Shown here in pieces: positions 17,970-25,451 of a stretch of 64,000 nucleotides of DNA. Below the pieces are notes generated by a model that saw only the letters and a program-made list of their open reading frames with translations, ran no database searches and was not told the origin of the DNA. Position 1 is the first letter of the stretch, and every line of letters begins with the position of its first letter. Position numbers and translations under genes: made by a program. The stretch comes from Pseudomonas sp. B33.4 (GTDB lineage: Bacteria; Pseudomonadota; Gammaproteobacteria; Pseudomonadales; Pseudomonadaceae), in contig NZ_CP140706.1 of the NCBI RefSeq assembly GCF_034555375.1, positions 5,137,001 through 5,201,000 of the forward strand. The letters are read 5' to 3'.

Positions 17970-18056
17970 TGACCCAAGTGCCCGGCGCGAACAGCACGCC
18001 GGGCCGGCCCGGCCCATGCTATCTTGCCCGCCCGACCTGCCATCCATCTGCCCAGC

Positions 18057-19817
18057 ATGCTGCCGACTTCCCGTACCCTGCGTCTGTCGTTGTATACCCT
18101 GCTGATCATCGCCGGCGCGGCGCTTGCCGCCACACTTGCGATCCGCCACGCCGAACGGCAGGCACTGGAAGAAGACGCCGCCCGTGCCAACCAGCAACTG
18201 GCGTTATACGCCAATTCTCTGCACACGTTGATTGACCGCTACCGCGCCCTGCCCGCCGTACTGGCGCTCGACCCGCAATTGCGTTCGGCGCTGGCCGGGC
18301 CGGTCGATGCCGACGAACAGGCGGCGCTGAATCTCAAGCTGGAAAAGATCAACGGCGCGGCGCAATCCTCGACTCTTGAACTGCTCGATCACACCGGTCT
18401 GGCCGTGGCGGCGAGCAACTGGCGCTTGCCGAGCAGTTACGTCGGCCACAATTACGGTTTCCGCCCCTACTTCAGCCAGACCCGCACCCAGGGCACCGGG
18501 CGTTTTTACGCGGTGGGCGTGACCAGCGGGATTCCCGGCTACTTCCTCTCCAGCGCGGTGCTCGGTGATAACGATGAGTTCCTCGGCGCGATGGTGGTCA
18601 AGCTGGAATTCCCCGAACTGGAGCGCGAGTGGAGTCAGGGCAATGACACGCTGCTGGTCAGCGATGCGCGCGGAATCATCTTCATCGCCAATCAGGCCGG
18701 CTGGCGTTATCGCGCGCTGCGGCCATTGAGCGCCCGCGACATGGATGAGATCAAAGCCACCCGGCAGTACGACAAGCAATCACTGCTGCCCTTGACCCAT
18801 TTGTCGCTGCGCAGTTTTGATGACAACAGCGATCTGCGCCGCGTCGAAGGCCCCGAGGGCACCGCGGATTATCTATGGGAATCGCTGCCCCTGAGCGCCG
18901 AAGGCTGGACACTGCACCTGCTGCGCCATCCGCAAGTGGCCTTCGAAGACCTGCGCAATGCCGGGCTGGCCGCCGCCGGGGTGTGGCTGGCGCTGGTGTT
19001 TCTGTTGCTGTTTCTCAACCAGCGCTGGCGCCTGTCGAAAATCCGCCAGCGCAACCGCGAGGAACTGGAACAACTGGTCGAAGAGCGCACCCGCGATTTA
19101 CGCACCGCGCAGGACGGTCTGGTGCAATCAGCCAAACTCGCCGCGCTCGGCCAAATGTCCGCCGCGCTGGCCCATGAAATCAATCAGCCGCTGACCGCTC
19201 AGCGCATGCAACTGGCGACCTTGCGCCTGTTGCTCGAGCATGGTCGCGTCGACGATGCCTATAAAGCGTTGAAACCGGTGGACGAGATGCTCACGCGCAT
19301 GGCCGCCCTCACCGGCCACCTGAAAACCTTCGCACGCAAAAGCCCCAGCGGCTTGCGCGAACGGCTGGACTTGGCGACGGTGGTCGATCAGTCTCTGCAG
19401 TTGCTCGATGCACGGCTGCGCGACGAACAGGTCAGCCTGGTGTTGCACCTGACCCGTCCGGCGTGGGTGCGCGGTGACGCGATTCGTCTCGAACAGGTGC
19501 TGATCAATCTGCTGCGCAACGCCCTCGATGCCATGCACGGTAAAGCGTGCAAGCGCCTGGAAATTCGCCTCGAAGCCGACGAACAACTGTGGCGCCTGAG
19601 CGTCAGCGACAATGGCGGCGGCATCGCCGAAGACCATTTGGGCCAGGTCTTCGACCCGTTCTTCACCACCAAGCCGGTGGGTGACGGCCTGGGCCTCGGG
19701 CTGGCGGTATCCTTCGCTATCGTGCATGAATCCGGCGGGCGTCTGAGCGCCGAGAATGGCGACAGCGGCGCGGTGTTCAGCCTGACTTTGCCAATCGATC
19801 TGGAGGCACACATCTGA
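18057..19817 (+). CDS. DctB/MifS-type sensor histidine kinase
   Basis: A 586-residue inner-membrane kinase sensing a dicarboxylate-like ligand. A first membrane helix (residues 8-25) and a second near 300-320 (LAAAGVWLALVFLLLFL) enclose a periplasmic double-Cache sensor domain with the FRPYFSQTRTQGTGRFYAVGV stretch typical of DctB. A coiled linker leads to the HisKA box AHEINQPLTAQR (His373) and an HATPase with DNGGGIAED and GDGLGLGLAVSFAI. The start at 18057 lacks a clear ribosome site. It overlaps the response-regulator gene by one base. The neighbouring kgtP suggests 2-oxoglutarate as signal, as for MifS of P. aeruginosa; classic DctB is the alternative. Confidence 0.9.
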   Translation: MLPTSRTLRLSLYTLLIIAGAALAATLAIRHAERQALEEDAARANQQLALYANSLHTLIDRYRALPAVLALDPQLRSALAGPVDADEQAALNLKLEKINGAAQSSTLELLDHTGLAVAASNWRLPSSYVGHNYGFRPYFSQTRTQGTGRFYAVGVTSGIPGYFLSSAVLGDNDEFLGAMVVKLEFPELEREWSQGNDTLLVSDARGIIFIANQAGWRYRALRPLSARDMDEIKATRQYDKQSLLPLTHLSLRSFDDNSDLRRVEGPEGTADYLWESLPLSAEGWTLHLLRHPQVAFEDLRNAGLAAAGVWLALVFLLLFLNQRWRLSKIRQRNREELEQLVEERTRDLRTAQDGLVQSAKLAALGQMSAALAHEINQPLTAQRMQLATLRLLLEHGRVDDAYKALKPVDEMLTRMAALTGHLKTFARKSPSGLRERLDLATVVDQSLQLLDARLRDEQVSLVLHLTRPAWVRGDAIRLEQVLINLLRNALDAMHGKACKRLEIRLEADEQLWRLSVSDNGGGIAEDHLGQVFDPFFTTKPVGDGLGLGLAVSFAIVHESGGRLSAENGDSGAVFSLTLPIDLEAHI

Positions 19818-21145
19818 TGCTCAATTCGGTAATGGTGGTCGACGACGAAGGCAGCATTCGCAGCGCCGTCGAGCAGTGGCTGAGCCTGTCCGGGTTCGAA
19901 GTTCAACTGTTCAGCCGCGCCGAAGAGTGCCTCGCCGCCCTGCCCGCGCACTTTGCCGGGGTGATCCTCAGCGACGTGCGCATGCCCGGCATGGGCGGCC
20001 TGGCGTTATTGGCCGAAGTGCAGAAACGCGACGCTGACCTGCCGGTGATTCTGCTCACCGGTCATGGCGACGTACCGATGGCCGTCGAGGCGATGCGCGA
20101 CGGTGCCTATGACTTTCTGGAGAAACCGTTCAGCCCGGAAACCCTGCTCGGTAGCTTGCGCCGGGCGCTGGACAAACGCCGGCTGATTCTGGAAAACCGC
20201 GCCCTGCACGAGCAGGCCGACAACCGCGCGAAACTCGATGCGACGTTGCTCGGTGTGTCCCGTGGTTTGCAGACGCTGCGGCGGCAAGTGCTGGACCTGG
20301 CGGCATTGCCGGTCAATGTGTTGATCCGTGGCGAAACCGGCAGCGGCAAGGAACTGGTCGCTAGGTGCCTGCATGATTTCGGCCCGCGCGCGGCCAAGCC
20401 ATTTGTGGCGCTGAACTGCGCGGCGATACCTGAGCAGTTGTTCGAAGCCGAGTTGTTCGGGCACGAGAGCGGTGCGTTTACCGGCGCCTCGGGCAAGCGC
20501 ATCGGCAAGCTGGAATACGCCGATGGCGGCACCTTGTTTCTCGACGAAATCGAAAGCATGCCGCTGGCCCAGCAGGTGAAACTGCTGCGCGTGTTGCAGG
20601 AGCAGAAGCTTGAGCGGTTGGGCTCGAACCAGAGCATTCGCGTCGACCTGCGCATTGTCGCGGCGACCAAACCGGATCTGCTCGATGAAGCCCGAGCGGG
20701 ACGTTTTCGCGAGGATCTGGCCTATCGCCTGAACGTCGCCGAACTGCGTTTGCCGCCGTTGCGCGATCGCCGCGAAGACATTCCGTTGCTGTTCGAAACC
20801 TTCGCCCACAACGCCGCTGAACGTTTGGGCCGAACCTTTCCGCCCTTGAGTGGCGCGCAATTGAGTCATCTGCTCAGCCACGACTGGCCGGGCAACGTGC
20901 GCGAACTGGCGAACGTTGCCGAACGCCAGGTGTTAGGGCTGGACGAGCCGGCGCCGGGGATTGATCCGGGCCAGTCGCTGGCGGCGCAGCAGGAGGCGTT
21001 TGAAGCGCAGTGTTTGCGTGCGGCGCTGACGCGGCACAAGGGCGATGTGAAAGCGGTGCTTGAAGAACTGCAACTGCCGCGCCGTACGTTCAATGAAAAG
21101 CTGCAGCGGCATGGGTTGAGTCGGGAGATGTTTTTGACTGAGTGA
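19817..21145 (+). CDS. DctD/MifR-type sigma54-dependent response regulator
   Basis: A 442-residue transcription activator. A receiver domain with acceptor Asp53 (ILSDVRMPGMGG) comes first. The central AAA+ domain has Walker A GETGSGKE, the sigma54-contacting loop ESGAFTGA and the Walker B region GGTLFLDEI. A Fis-type helix-turn-helix at the C-terminus ends LPRRTFNEKLQRHGLS. Its ATG shares a base with the kinase stop codon. A -24/-12 promoter lies just downstream, before kgtP, so the transporter gene is the likely target. Confidence 0.92.
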   Translation: MLNSVMVVDDEGSIRSAVEQWLSLSGFEVQLFSRAEECLAALPAHFAGVILSDVRMPGMGGLALLAEVQKRDADLPVILLTGHGDVPMAVEAMRDGAYDFLEKPFSPETLLGSLRRALDKRRLILENRALHEQADNRAKLDATLLGVSRGLQTLRRQVLDLAALPVNVLIRGETGSGKELVARCLHDFGPRAAKPFVALNCAAIPEQLFEAELFGHESGAFTGASGKRIGKLEYADGGTLFLDEIESMPLAQQVKLLRVLQEQKLERLGSNQSIRVDLRIVAATKPDLLDEARAGRFREDLAYRLNVAELRLPPLRDRREDIPLLFETFAHNAAERLGRTFPPLSGAQLSHLLSHDWPGNVRELANVAERQVLGLDEPAPGIDPGQSLAAQQEAFEAQCLRAALTRHKGDVKAVLEELQLPRRTFNEKLQRHGLSREMFLTE

Positions 21146-21181
21146 GGCTGGCTCGAGATTTTTGCCGTGGCTGAAATCCAT

Positions 21182-21343
21182 CCCCCTCACCCCAGCCCTC
21201 TCCCCTTGGGGGGCGAGGGGGAAAGGGAGCCGATCTTCATGCTTTTCGAAACCTGAGTTCGACTCGATATCTCAGGTCGGCGTAACTATCAAAAGCACCT
21301 CGATCAGTCCCCTCTCCCCCCGGGAGAGGGCTAGGGTGAGGGG
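21182..21343. repeat. Interspersed repeat element E2 with CCCTCACCC ends
   Basis: About 162 bases with inverted ends (CCCCTCACCCCAGCCCTC and GAGGGCTAGGGTGAGGGG). The interior (CGATCTTCATG and ATATCTCAGGTCGGCG) resembles the copy at 5845. It sits between the response regulator and the kgtP promoter. Confidence 0.75.
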
Positions 21344-21364
21344 CCTTTGATCTTCACGCCAATA

Positions 21365-21378
21365 AGCGGAAATCCGCT
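21365..21378. promoter_or_regulatory. Inverted repeat, candidate upstream activator site for kgtP
   Basis: AGCGGA-AA-TCCGCT is a perfect six-base inverted repeat 75 bases before the -24 element. This is a usual place for an enhancer bound by a DctD/MifR-type activator. Confidence 0.4.
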
Positions 21379-21452
21379 CACAAGATCAATTCCATCGGCA
21401 TAAAACCGCCCACCCAATCCCGTCAACCCCTCTAAACCGGCCCTCCCCCCGT

Positions 21453-21468
21453 TGGCACACCTCCTGCT
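21453..21468 (+). promoter_or_regulatory. Sigma54 (-24/-12) promoter of kgtP
   Basis: TGGCAC-ACCTC-CTGCT keeps the invariant GG and GC exactly ten bases apart and matches the RpoN consensus well. Transcription should start near 21480. The upstream gene encodes a sigma54-dependent activator. Confidence 0.75.
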
Positions 21469-21503
21469 ATAGCCCTCGCAGGCTGCGTTCCAACGCGCTC
21501 CAC

Positions 21504-21511
21504 AAAAACAA
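21504..21511 (+). promoter_or_regulatory. AAnAAnAA (Crc/Hfq) motif in the kgtP leader
   Basis: AAAAACAA lies 20 bases before the kgtP start, next to the GAAGGA ribosome site. Pseudomonas Hfq with Crc represses mRNAs carrying this motif. Similar motifs occur at 30770, 34071 and 39322. Confidence 0.45.
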
Positions 21512-21530
21512 TTAAACGAAGGATCCTTCA

Positions 21531-22850
21531 ATGGATAACTCCAACGCCCTGCCTCTGGGGTCGGCTGCCGCGCCCGCCAAAGAAAGAACCACCGCCAGCC
21601 GGATCAAATCGATCTTCAGCGGCTCCGTCGGCAACATGGTCGAATGGTACGACTGGTATGTGTATGCCGCCTTCTCCCTGTACTTCGCGAAAACCTTCTT
21701 CCCTGCCGGTTCCACCACCGCCCAACTGATGAACACCGCCGCGATTTTCGCCGTGGGCTTTCTGATGCGTCCGATCGGTGGCTGGCTGATGGGCATGTAC
21801 GCCGACAAAGTCGGACGTAAAAAGGCCTTGATGGCGTCGGTCTACCTGATGTGCTTCGGCTCGCTGCTGATCGCCCTCAGCCCGAACTATGAAACCATCG
21901 GCATCGGCGCGCCGATCCTGCTGGTGTTCGCGCGCTTGCTGCAAGGCCTGTCGGTCGGTGGCGAATACGGCACCTCGGCGACCTATCTGTCGGAGATGGC
22001 GACCAAGGAACGTCGCGGCTTCTTCTCCAGCTTCCAGTACGTGACCCTGATCTCCGGTCAGCTCATCGCGCTGGGCGTACTGATCGTGCTGCAGAACGTG
22101 CTGACCACTGAACAGCTGTACGCGTGGGGCTGGCGCATTCCGTTCGCCATCGGCGCGCTGTGCGCAGTCGTCGCGCTGTACCTGCGTCGCGGCATGGAAG
22201 AAACCGAGTCGTTCACCAAGAAAGAGAAGTCCAAGGAAAGCGCGATGCGCACCTTGATGCGCCACCCGAAAGAGTTGTTGACCGTGGTCGGCCTGACCAT
22301 GGGCGGCACCCTGGCGTTCTACACCTACACCACTTACATGCAGAAGTACCTGGTGAACACCGTCGGCATGAGCATCTCCGACTCGACCACCATTTCTGCC
22401 GCCACACTGTTCCTGTTCATGTGCCTGCAACCGATCATCGGCGGCCTGTCGGACAAGATCGGCCGTCGTCCGATCCTGATTGCCTTCGGCGTACTGGGCA
22501 CGATCTTCACGGTGCCGATCCTGATGACCCTGCACACCATTCAGACCTGGTGGGGCGCGTTCTTCCTGATCATGGCGGCGCTGATCATCGTCAGCGGCTA
22601 CACCTCGATCAACGCGGTGGTGAAAGCCGAACTGTTCCCGACCGAAATCCGCGCCCTCGGCGTTGGCCTGCCGTATGCGCTGACCGTGTCGATCTTCGGC
22701 GGCACCGCTGAATACATCGCACTTTGGTTCAAGAGCATCGGCATGGAAACCGGTTACTACTGGTATGTGACGGCGTGCATCGCGGTGTCGTTGCTGGTGT
22801 ACATCACCATGAAAGACACCCAGAAGCATTCGCGTATCGTCACTGACTGA
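21531..22850 (+). CDS. kgtP: 2-Oxoglutarate/proton symporter KgtP (MFS)
   Basis: A 439-residue major facilitator with 12 predicted membrane segments, importing 2-oxoglutarate with protons. It is close to E. coli KgtP throughout (VEWYDWYVYAAFSLYFAKTFFP, GFLMRPIGGWLMG, LSVGGEYGTSATYLSEMA, TYMQKYLVNTVGM, LSDKIGRRP, KAELFPTEIRALGVGL). The MFS loop motif is YADKVGRKKA. The start is set by GAAGGATCC just upstream. A sigma54 promoter and the two-component pair directly upstream imply induction by extracellular 2-oxoglutarate. Confidence 0.95.
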   Translation: MDNSNALPLGSAAAPAKERTTASRIKSIFSGSVGNMVEWYDWYVYAAFSLYFAKTFFPAGSTTAQLMNTAAIFAVGFLMRPIGGWLMGMYADKVGRKKALMASVYLMCFGSLLIALSPNYETIGIGAPILLVFARLLQGLSVGGEYGTSATYLSEMATKERRGFFSSFQYVTLISGQLIALGVLIVLQNVLTTEQLYAWGWRIPFAIGALCAVVALYLRRGMEETESFTKKEKSKESAMRTLMRHPKELLTVVGLTMGGTLAFYTYTTYMQKYLVNTVGMSISDSTTISAATLFLFMCLQPIIGGLSDKIGRRPILIAFGVLGTIFTVPILMTLHTIQTWWGAFFLIMAALIIVSGYTSINAVVKAELFPTEIRALGVGLPYALTVSIFGGTAEYIALWFKSIGMETGYYWYVTACIAVSLLVYITMKDTQKHSRIVTD

Positions 22851-22860
22851 TCGGGTTTTC

Positions 22861-22883
22861 ACAGCCACTGCAACGGTGGCTGT
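22861..22883 (+). terminator. Stem-loop after kgtP, weak terminator
   Basis: ACAGCCAC pairs with GTGGCTGT ten bases after the stop codon, but only a short T-rich tail follows. The REP doublet just behind may help to end transcription. Confidence 0.5.
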
Positions 22884-22890
22884 TCTGGCC

Positions 22891-22957
22891 CTATCGCGAG
22901 CAGGCTCACTCCTACAGGGGAAAACATTCCAAATGTAGGAGTGAGCCTGCTCGCGAT
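22891..22957. repeat. REP doublet, class A
   Basis: Inverted pair: TATCGCGAGCAGGCTCACTC faces TGTAGGAGTGAGCCTGCTCG. Same family as the doublets at 38156, 52075 and 60301. Confidence 0.9.
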
Positions 22958-23011
22958 TGGGGTCACCGCGTTACCCAGACCTGCATGAATAATTCCTCAC
23001 ATCCGCCGCCA

Positions 23012-23025
23012 AGCGATTAATCGCT
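23012..23025. promoter_or_regulatory. 14-base palindrome upstream of the repeat protein gene
   Basis: AGCGATTAATCGCT is perfectly self-complementary. It lies in the AT-rich part of a 380-base gap whose remainder (23026-23231) holds no other feature beyond a probable promoter region. Confidence 0.35.
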
Positions 23026-23231
23026 AATTAATGCTGCCCCTGCATTCTGCAATCACCTGATCGATGACCTGCGCGACGCTCGCTCCGACGACGAAAGCGA
23101 ATTCAATGCGTCGCCCTTAACATCAAGTTAATCGATAGTTTCTAGCATCAATTTGCGCTTTTTAATCAATTTAGTTGGCGTAGCATTAAACCCATGCAAG
23201 ACACACCGCCAACGAATCTGGAGCAACCGAC

Positions 23232-23507
23232 ATGAAAACCAAACTGATCCTCGCCCTGACCCTGTCCGTACTGGCTGCCAATACCTTCGCTGCCGACGGC
23301 TCGGATCGCACCAAATCCGCCGACTTCATCAGCGGCGCCAGCGCCGCCATCGAAACCAGCCACACCGGTACTTATGCCGCTGACGGTTTTGATAAAACCA
23401 CCCTTGGCAAAGCTGTGGCTGCCGATGGTTTCGATAAAACCAACCTGGGTAAAACCGTCGCGGCTGACGGCTTCGATAAAACCGGTACTGCTGCTGCCAT
23501 CAGCTAA
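23232..23507 (+). CDS. Small secreted protein with AADGFDKT repeats
   Basis: A 91-residue protein of unknown function. Residues 1-20 (MKTKLILALTLSVLAANTFA) are a clear Sec signal peptide with an AFA-A cleavage site. The mature part holds AADGSDRT at its N-terminus and then three copies of AADGFDKT spaced about 14-16 residues apart. Mature peptides of this type recur in Pseudomonas, but I know no function. GGAG stands nine bases before the ATG. A long AT-rich leader precedes it and a GC hairpin follows. Confidence 0.85.
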   Translation: MKTKLILALTLSVLAANTFAADGSDRTKSADFISGASAAIETSHTGTYAADGFDKTTLGKAVAADGFDKTNLGKTVAADGFDKTGTAAAIS

Positions 23508-23526
23508 GTATCAGCAGTCCTTCCAC

Positions 23527-23546
23527 AGCCCGGCCTAGGCCGGGCT
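23527..23546 (+). terminator. Hairpin after the repeat protein gene
   Basis: The perfect 20-base palindrome AGCCCGGCCTAGGCCGGGCT lies 19 bases after the stop. The T tract is poor, so termination strength is uncertain. Confidence 0.6.
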
Positions 23547-23590
23547 TAGTCATTTCTGGGGCAGGACATTTTTTTAAAACCGACACAAAA

Positions 23591-23685
23591 CCCTGTGGGA
23601 GCTGGCTTGCCAGCGATGACATTTTGTAATTCAACGTCATTGTCGACTGACAGGCCGCCATCGCTGGCAAGCCTGCTCCCACAGG
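23591..23685. repeat. REP doublet, class C
   Basis: CCTGTGGGAGCTGGCTTGCC faces GGCAAGCCTGCTCCCACAGG across about 50 bases. Same class as 29528. Confidence 0.85.
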
Positions 23686-23780
23686 TTTTCCATTGGATGG
23701 AATATCAGTGACTGACTGGAAATTGTTTGACGGCACTTGCACTATTGCCCACTGACTCATGCCCTCCAGGAACTTCAGAC

Positions 23781-24410
23781 ATGCCCGATGACATCCATTT
23801 CTACGAACCCGCCAACGGCCACGGTCTGCCCCACGATCCGTTCAACGCCATCGTCGGTCCGCGCCCCATCGGCTGGATTTCCTCGCAGGATGCCAACGGC
23901 CAGCTCAACCTGGCGCCGTACAGTTTCTTCAACGCCTTCAACTACATTCCGCCGATCATTGGTTTCTCCAGCGTCGGGCGCAAAGACAGTCTGAACAACA
24001 TCGAGCAGACCGGCGAATTTGTCTGGAACCTCGCCACCCGCCCGCTGGCCGAGCAGATGAACCAGAGCTGCGCGATGGTCGCGCCTGAGGTCAACGAGTT
24101 TGAATTGGCGGGATTGACGACGGTCGCGTCGAAAGTGATTTCGGTGCCGCGAGTGGCCGAAAGCCCGGTGTCCTTCGAGTGCAAGGTCACGCAGATCATT
24201 CAGTTGCAGCGCGCCGATGGCGAGACGGTGCCGAGCTGGCTGATCCTCGGCGAAGTGGTCGCCGTGCATATCGCCAAGTGGCTGTTGAAGGACGGCATCT
24301 ACGACACCGCCGCGGCAGAACCGATTCTGCGCGGCGGCGGGCCGGCGGATTATTTCCAGTTGGGGCCTGAAGCCCTGTTCAAGATGTGGCGTCCGGGCGC
24401 CAGCAAGTAA
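23781..24410 (+). CDS. Flavin reductase-like, FMN-binding split-barrel protein
   Basis: A 209-residue cytosolic protein of the flavin reductase/DIM6-NTAB type, expected to bind FMN. Typical segments are NAIVGPRPIGWISSQDANGQLNLAPYSFFNAF and IGFSSVGRKDSLNNIEQTGEFVWNLAT. The physiological substrate is unknown. The ATG at 23781 is chosen because family members begin near the first beta strand and the 18 upstream codons look non-coding. It converges with the small gene at 24415, only four bases away. Confidence 0.88.
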   Translation: MPDDIHFYEPANGHGLPHDPFNAIVGPRPIGWISSQDANGQLNLAPYSFFNAFNYIPPIIGFSSVGRKDSLNNIEQTGEFVWNLATRPLAEQMNQSCAMVAPEVNEFELAGLTTVASKVISVPRVAESPVSFECKVTQIIQLQRADGETVPSWLILGEVVAVHIAKWLLKDGIYDTAAAEPILRGGGPADYFQLGPEALFKMWRPGASK

Positions 24411-24414
24411 CGCG

Positions 24415-24657
24415 TTACCAGATCAACTCGGCGTCTTCAGTGACGCCCTTGAGGTTATCCAGCTCATTGATAGCGGCTTCGTCGGCGGCAATAGCGCCAG
24501 GGAAAACCTGATCATTCAGCAATTTGTGAAAGCGTGGTGCACCGCCATCGACCAGGGCCTTGACCGCGATTGCCGCGTGGTAGCCCTTGTTGCCGCCCAA
24601 CTCGACGGGAACGACTGCGGAAACTGCTTCGAAGTGTTCGAACTCTTTACGTGCCAT
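24415..24657 (-). CDS. Small conserved-looking hypothetical protein
   Basis: An 80-residue soluble protein (MARKEFEHFEAVSAVVPVEL ... LDNLKGVTEDAELIW). I do not recognise the family. It has no signal peptide or membrane segment and is rich in Ala and acidic residues. It lies 44 bases after the ABM-domain gene on the same strand, so the two are probably co-transcribed. The start MARK is preferred over the in-frame codon three residues upstream. Confidence 0.7.
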   Translation of the reverse strand: MARKEFEHFEAVSAVVPVELGGNKGYHAAIAVKALVDGGAPRFHKLLNDQVFPGAIAADEAAINELDNLKGVTEDAELIW

Positions 24658-24701
24658 GTCACACATCCCGGCTCAGACAAATTAAGCCGGACATTAAACC
24701 C

Positions 24702-25055
24702 TCAACCGACGAGTTTGTGTACCGGCGCCGGACATTGGCCAAGCGCTTGCGCGACCGACACGTCCTTGAAGGTGTGGAAGTCGAGGCTGTTGACCACCAG
24801 CTCCTGCACCAGCTCGGCGAAGATTTCCATCGACGGGCTGTTGAAATAGTTGGTCATCATTTGCTGGCTGCTCCAGAACCCGGAGACCAGCCACAACTCG
24901 GGATCACACTGCGAATGCTGCAAGGCGAAGCTCAGGCAACCGGGGGCGGCGCGGGACGGATCGATCAACGCGCTGAGGCGTACACCGAGTTCCGCCGAAC
25001 GCCCGGCGCGCGCTCGAACGAAGGCCATATGACTGACGGGAATCTGCTTGGACAT
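24702..25055 (-). CDS. Antibiotic biosynthesis monooxygenase (ABM) domain protein
   Basis: A 117-residue ferredoxin-like dimeric barrel protein of the ABM family, members of which act as quinol or polyketide monooxygenases or have unknown activity. Supporting marks are HMAFVRARAGRSAELGVRLSALIDPSRAAPGCLSF and ELWLVSGFWSSQQMMTNYFNSP. The start MSKQIPVSH at 25055 follows a GGGAGG ribosome site. It probably forms a two-gene unit with the 80-residue protein downstream. Confidence 0.82.
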   Translation of the reverse strand: MSKQIPVSHMAFVRARAGRSAELGVRLSALIDPSRAAPGCLSFALQHSQCDPELWLVSGFWSSQQMMTNYFNSPSMEIFAELVQELVVNSLDFHTFKDVSVAQALGQCPAPVHKLVG

Positions 25056-25240
25056 GTTCAACCCTCCCAGGGAGTCGCGTGGCAGCCGGGGGACGGGCTG
25101 CGACAGGATCAAAGGTTAAGGGCCACGCGCAAGACGCCGTTAGTCGATTCCTGTCGCCGCGTTGCACAATCCTGCGAGACTGCATCCAGAACCTGTAACA
25201 ACCTGTAAAACTGCGTCACACGGTTGTCATACGCGTTTTG

Positions 25241-25320
25241 TGTAGGAGCTGCCGAAGGCTGCGATCTTTTGATTTCGCCTTGAAGATCAACAGATCGCAG
25301 CCTTCGGCAGCTCCTACAGG
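25241..25320. repeat. REP doublet, class B
   Basis: TGTAGGAGCTGCCGAAGGCT faces AGCCTTCGGCAGCTCCTACA across a short spacer. It occupies the centre of the 396-base gap between the divergent ABM gene and the AraC gene; nothing else is evident in that gap apart from promoter regions. Confidence 0.9.
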
Positions 25321-25451
25321 GTTGAATCGCGACAGGCGCGGAAACACCCCGGGGCAGAATCAGGCAAGCATTTCGCAGGATGTGTCTACCGCTGGCGCTT
25401 GCACAAACATATGCTCTGCTCCATTCCACCTCTCTGCCGAGGATGCCGTGC

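Larger units (their letters stand above)
15323..17972 (+). pseudogene. Tc toxin TcC component 2, split by a frameshift in an A8 run
   Basis: A second TccC-type gene starts 21 bases after the first (MKQSVHWRTPALQVHDPRALPVRTVAYLR). Frame 1 runs to a stop at 16645. The rest of the Rhs core and a toxin domain continue one frame over to 17972. Removing one A from the A8 run at 16629-16636 restores QREKNPSDAEYYRYSQGVRVFKRHETF, which aligns with TcC 1 (QRKNASNDAEHYRYSQGVRVFKRHETF). The restored protein would have about 882 residues, and both parts keep normal codon usage. The cause may be a real mutation, a slippery phase switch, transcriptional slippage or a sequencing error. The core ends VDRTGG where TcC 1 has VDPDGN. 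Confidence 0.88.

Noticed and set aside
8016..17972. Prophage or tailocin origin of the toxin region
   Set aside because: No structural, lysis or integrase genes and no attachment repeats; flanks are ordinary chromosomal genes.
17981..18003. Terminator after TcC 2 (CCCGGCG...CGCCGGG)
   Set aside because: A stem can form but no T tract follows, so it is not called as a terminator.
21528..22868. 446-residue open frame on the minus strand
   Set aside because: Antisense of kgtP; low-complexity His/Gln/Asp-rich sequence.
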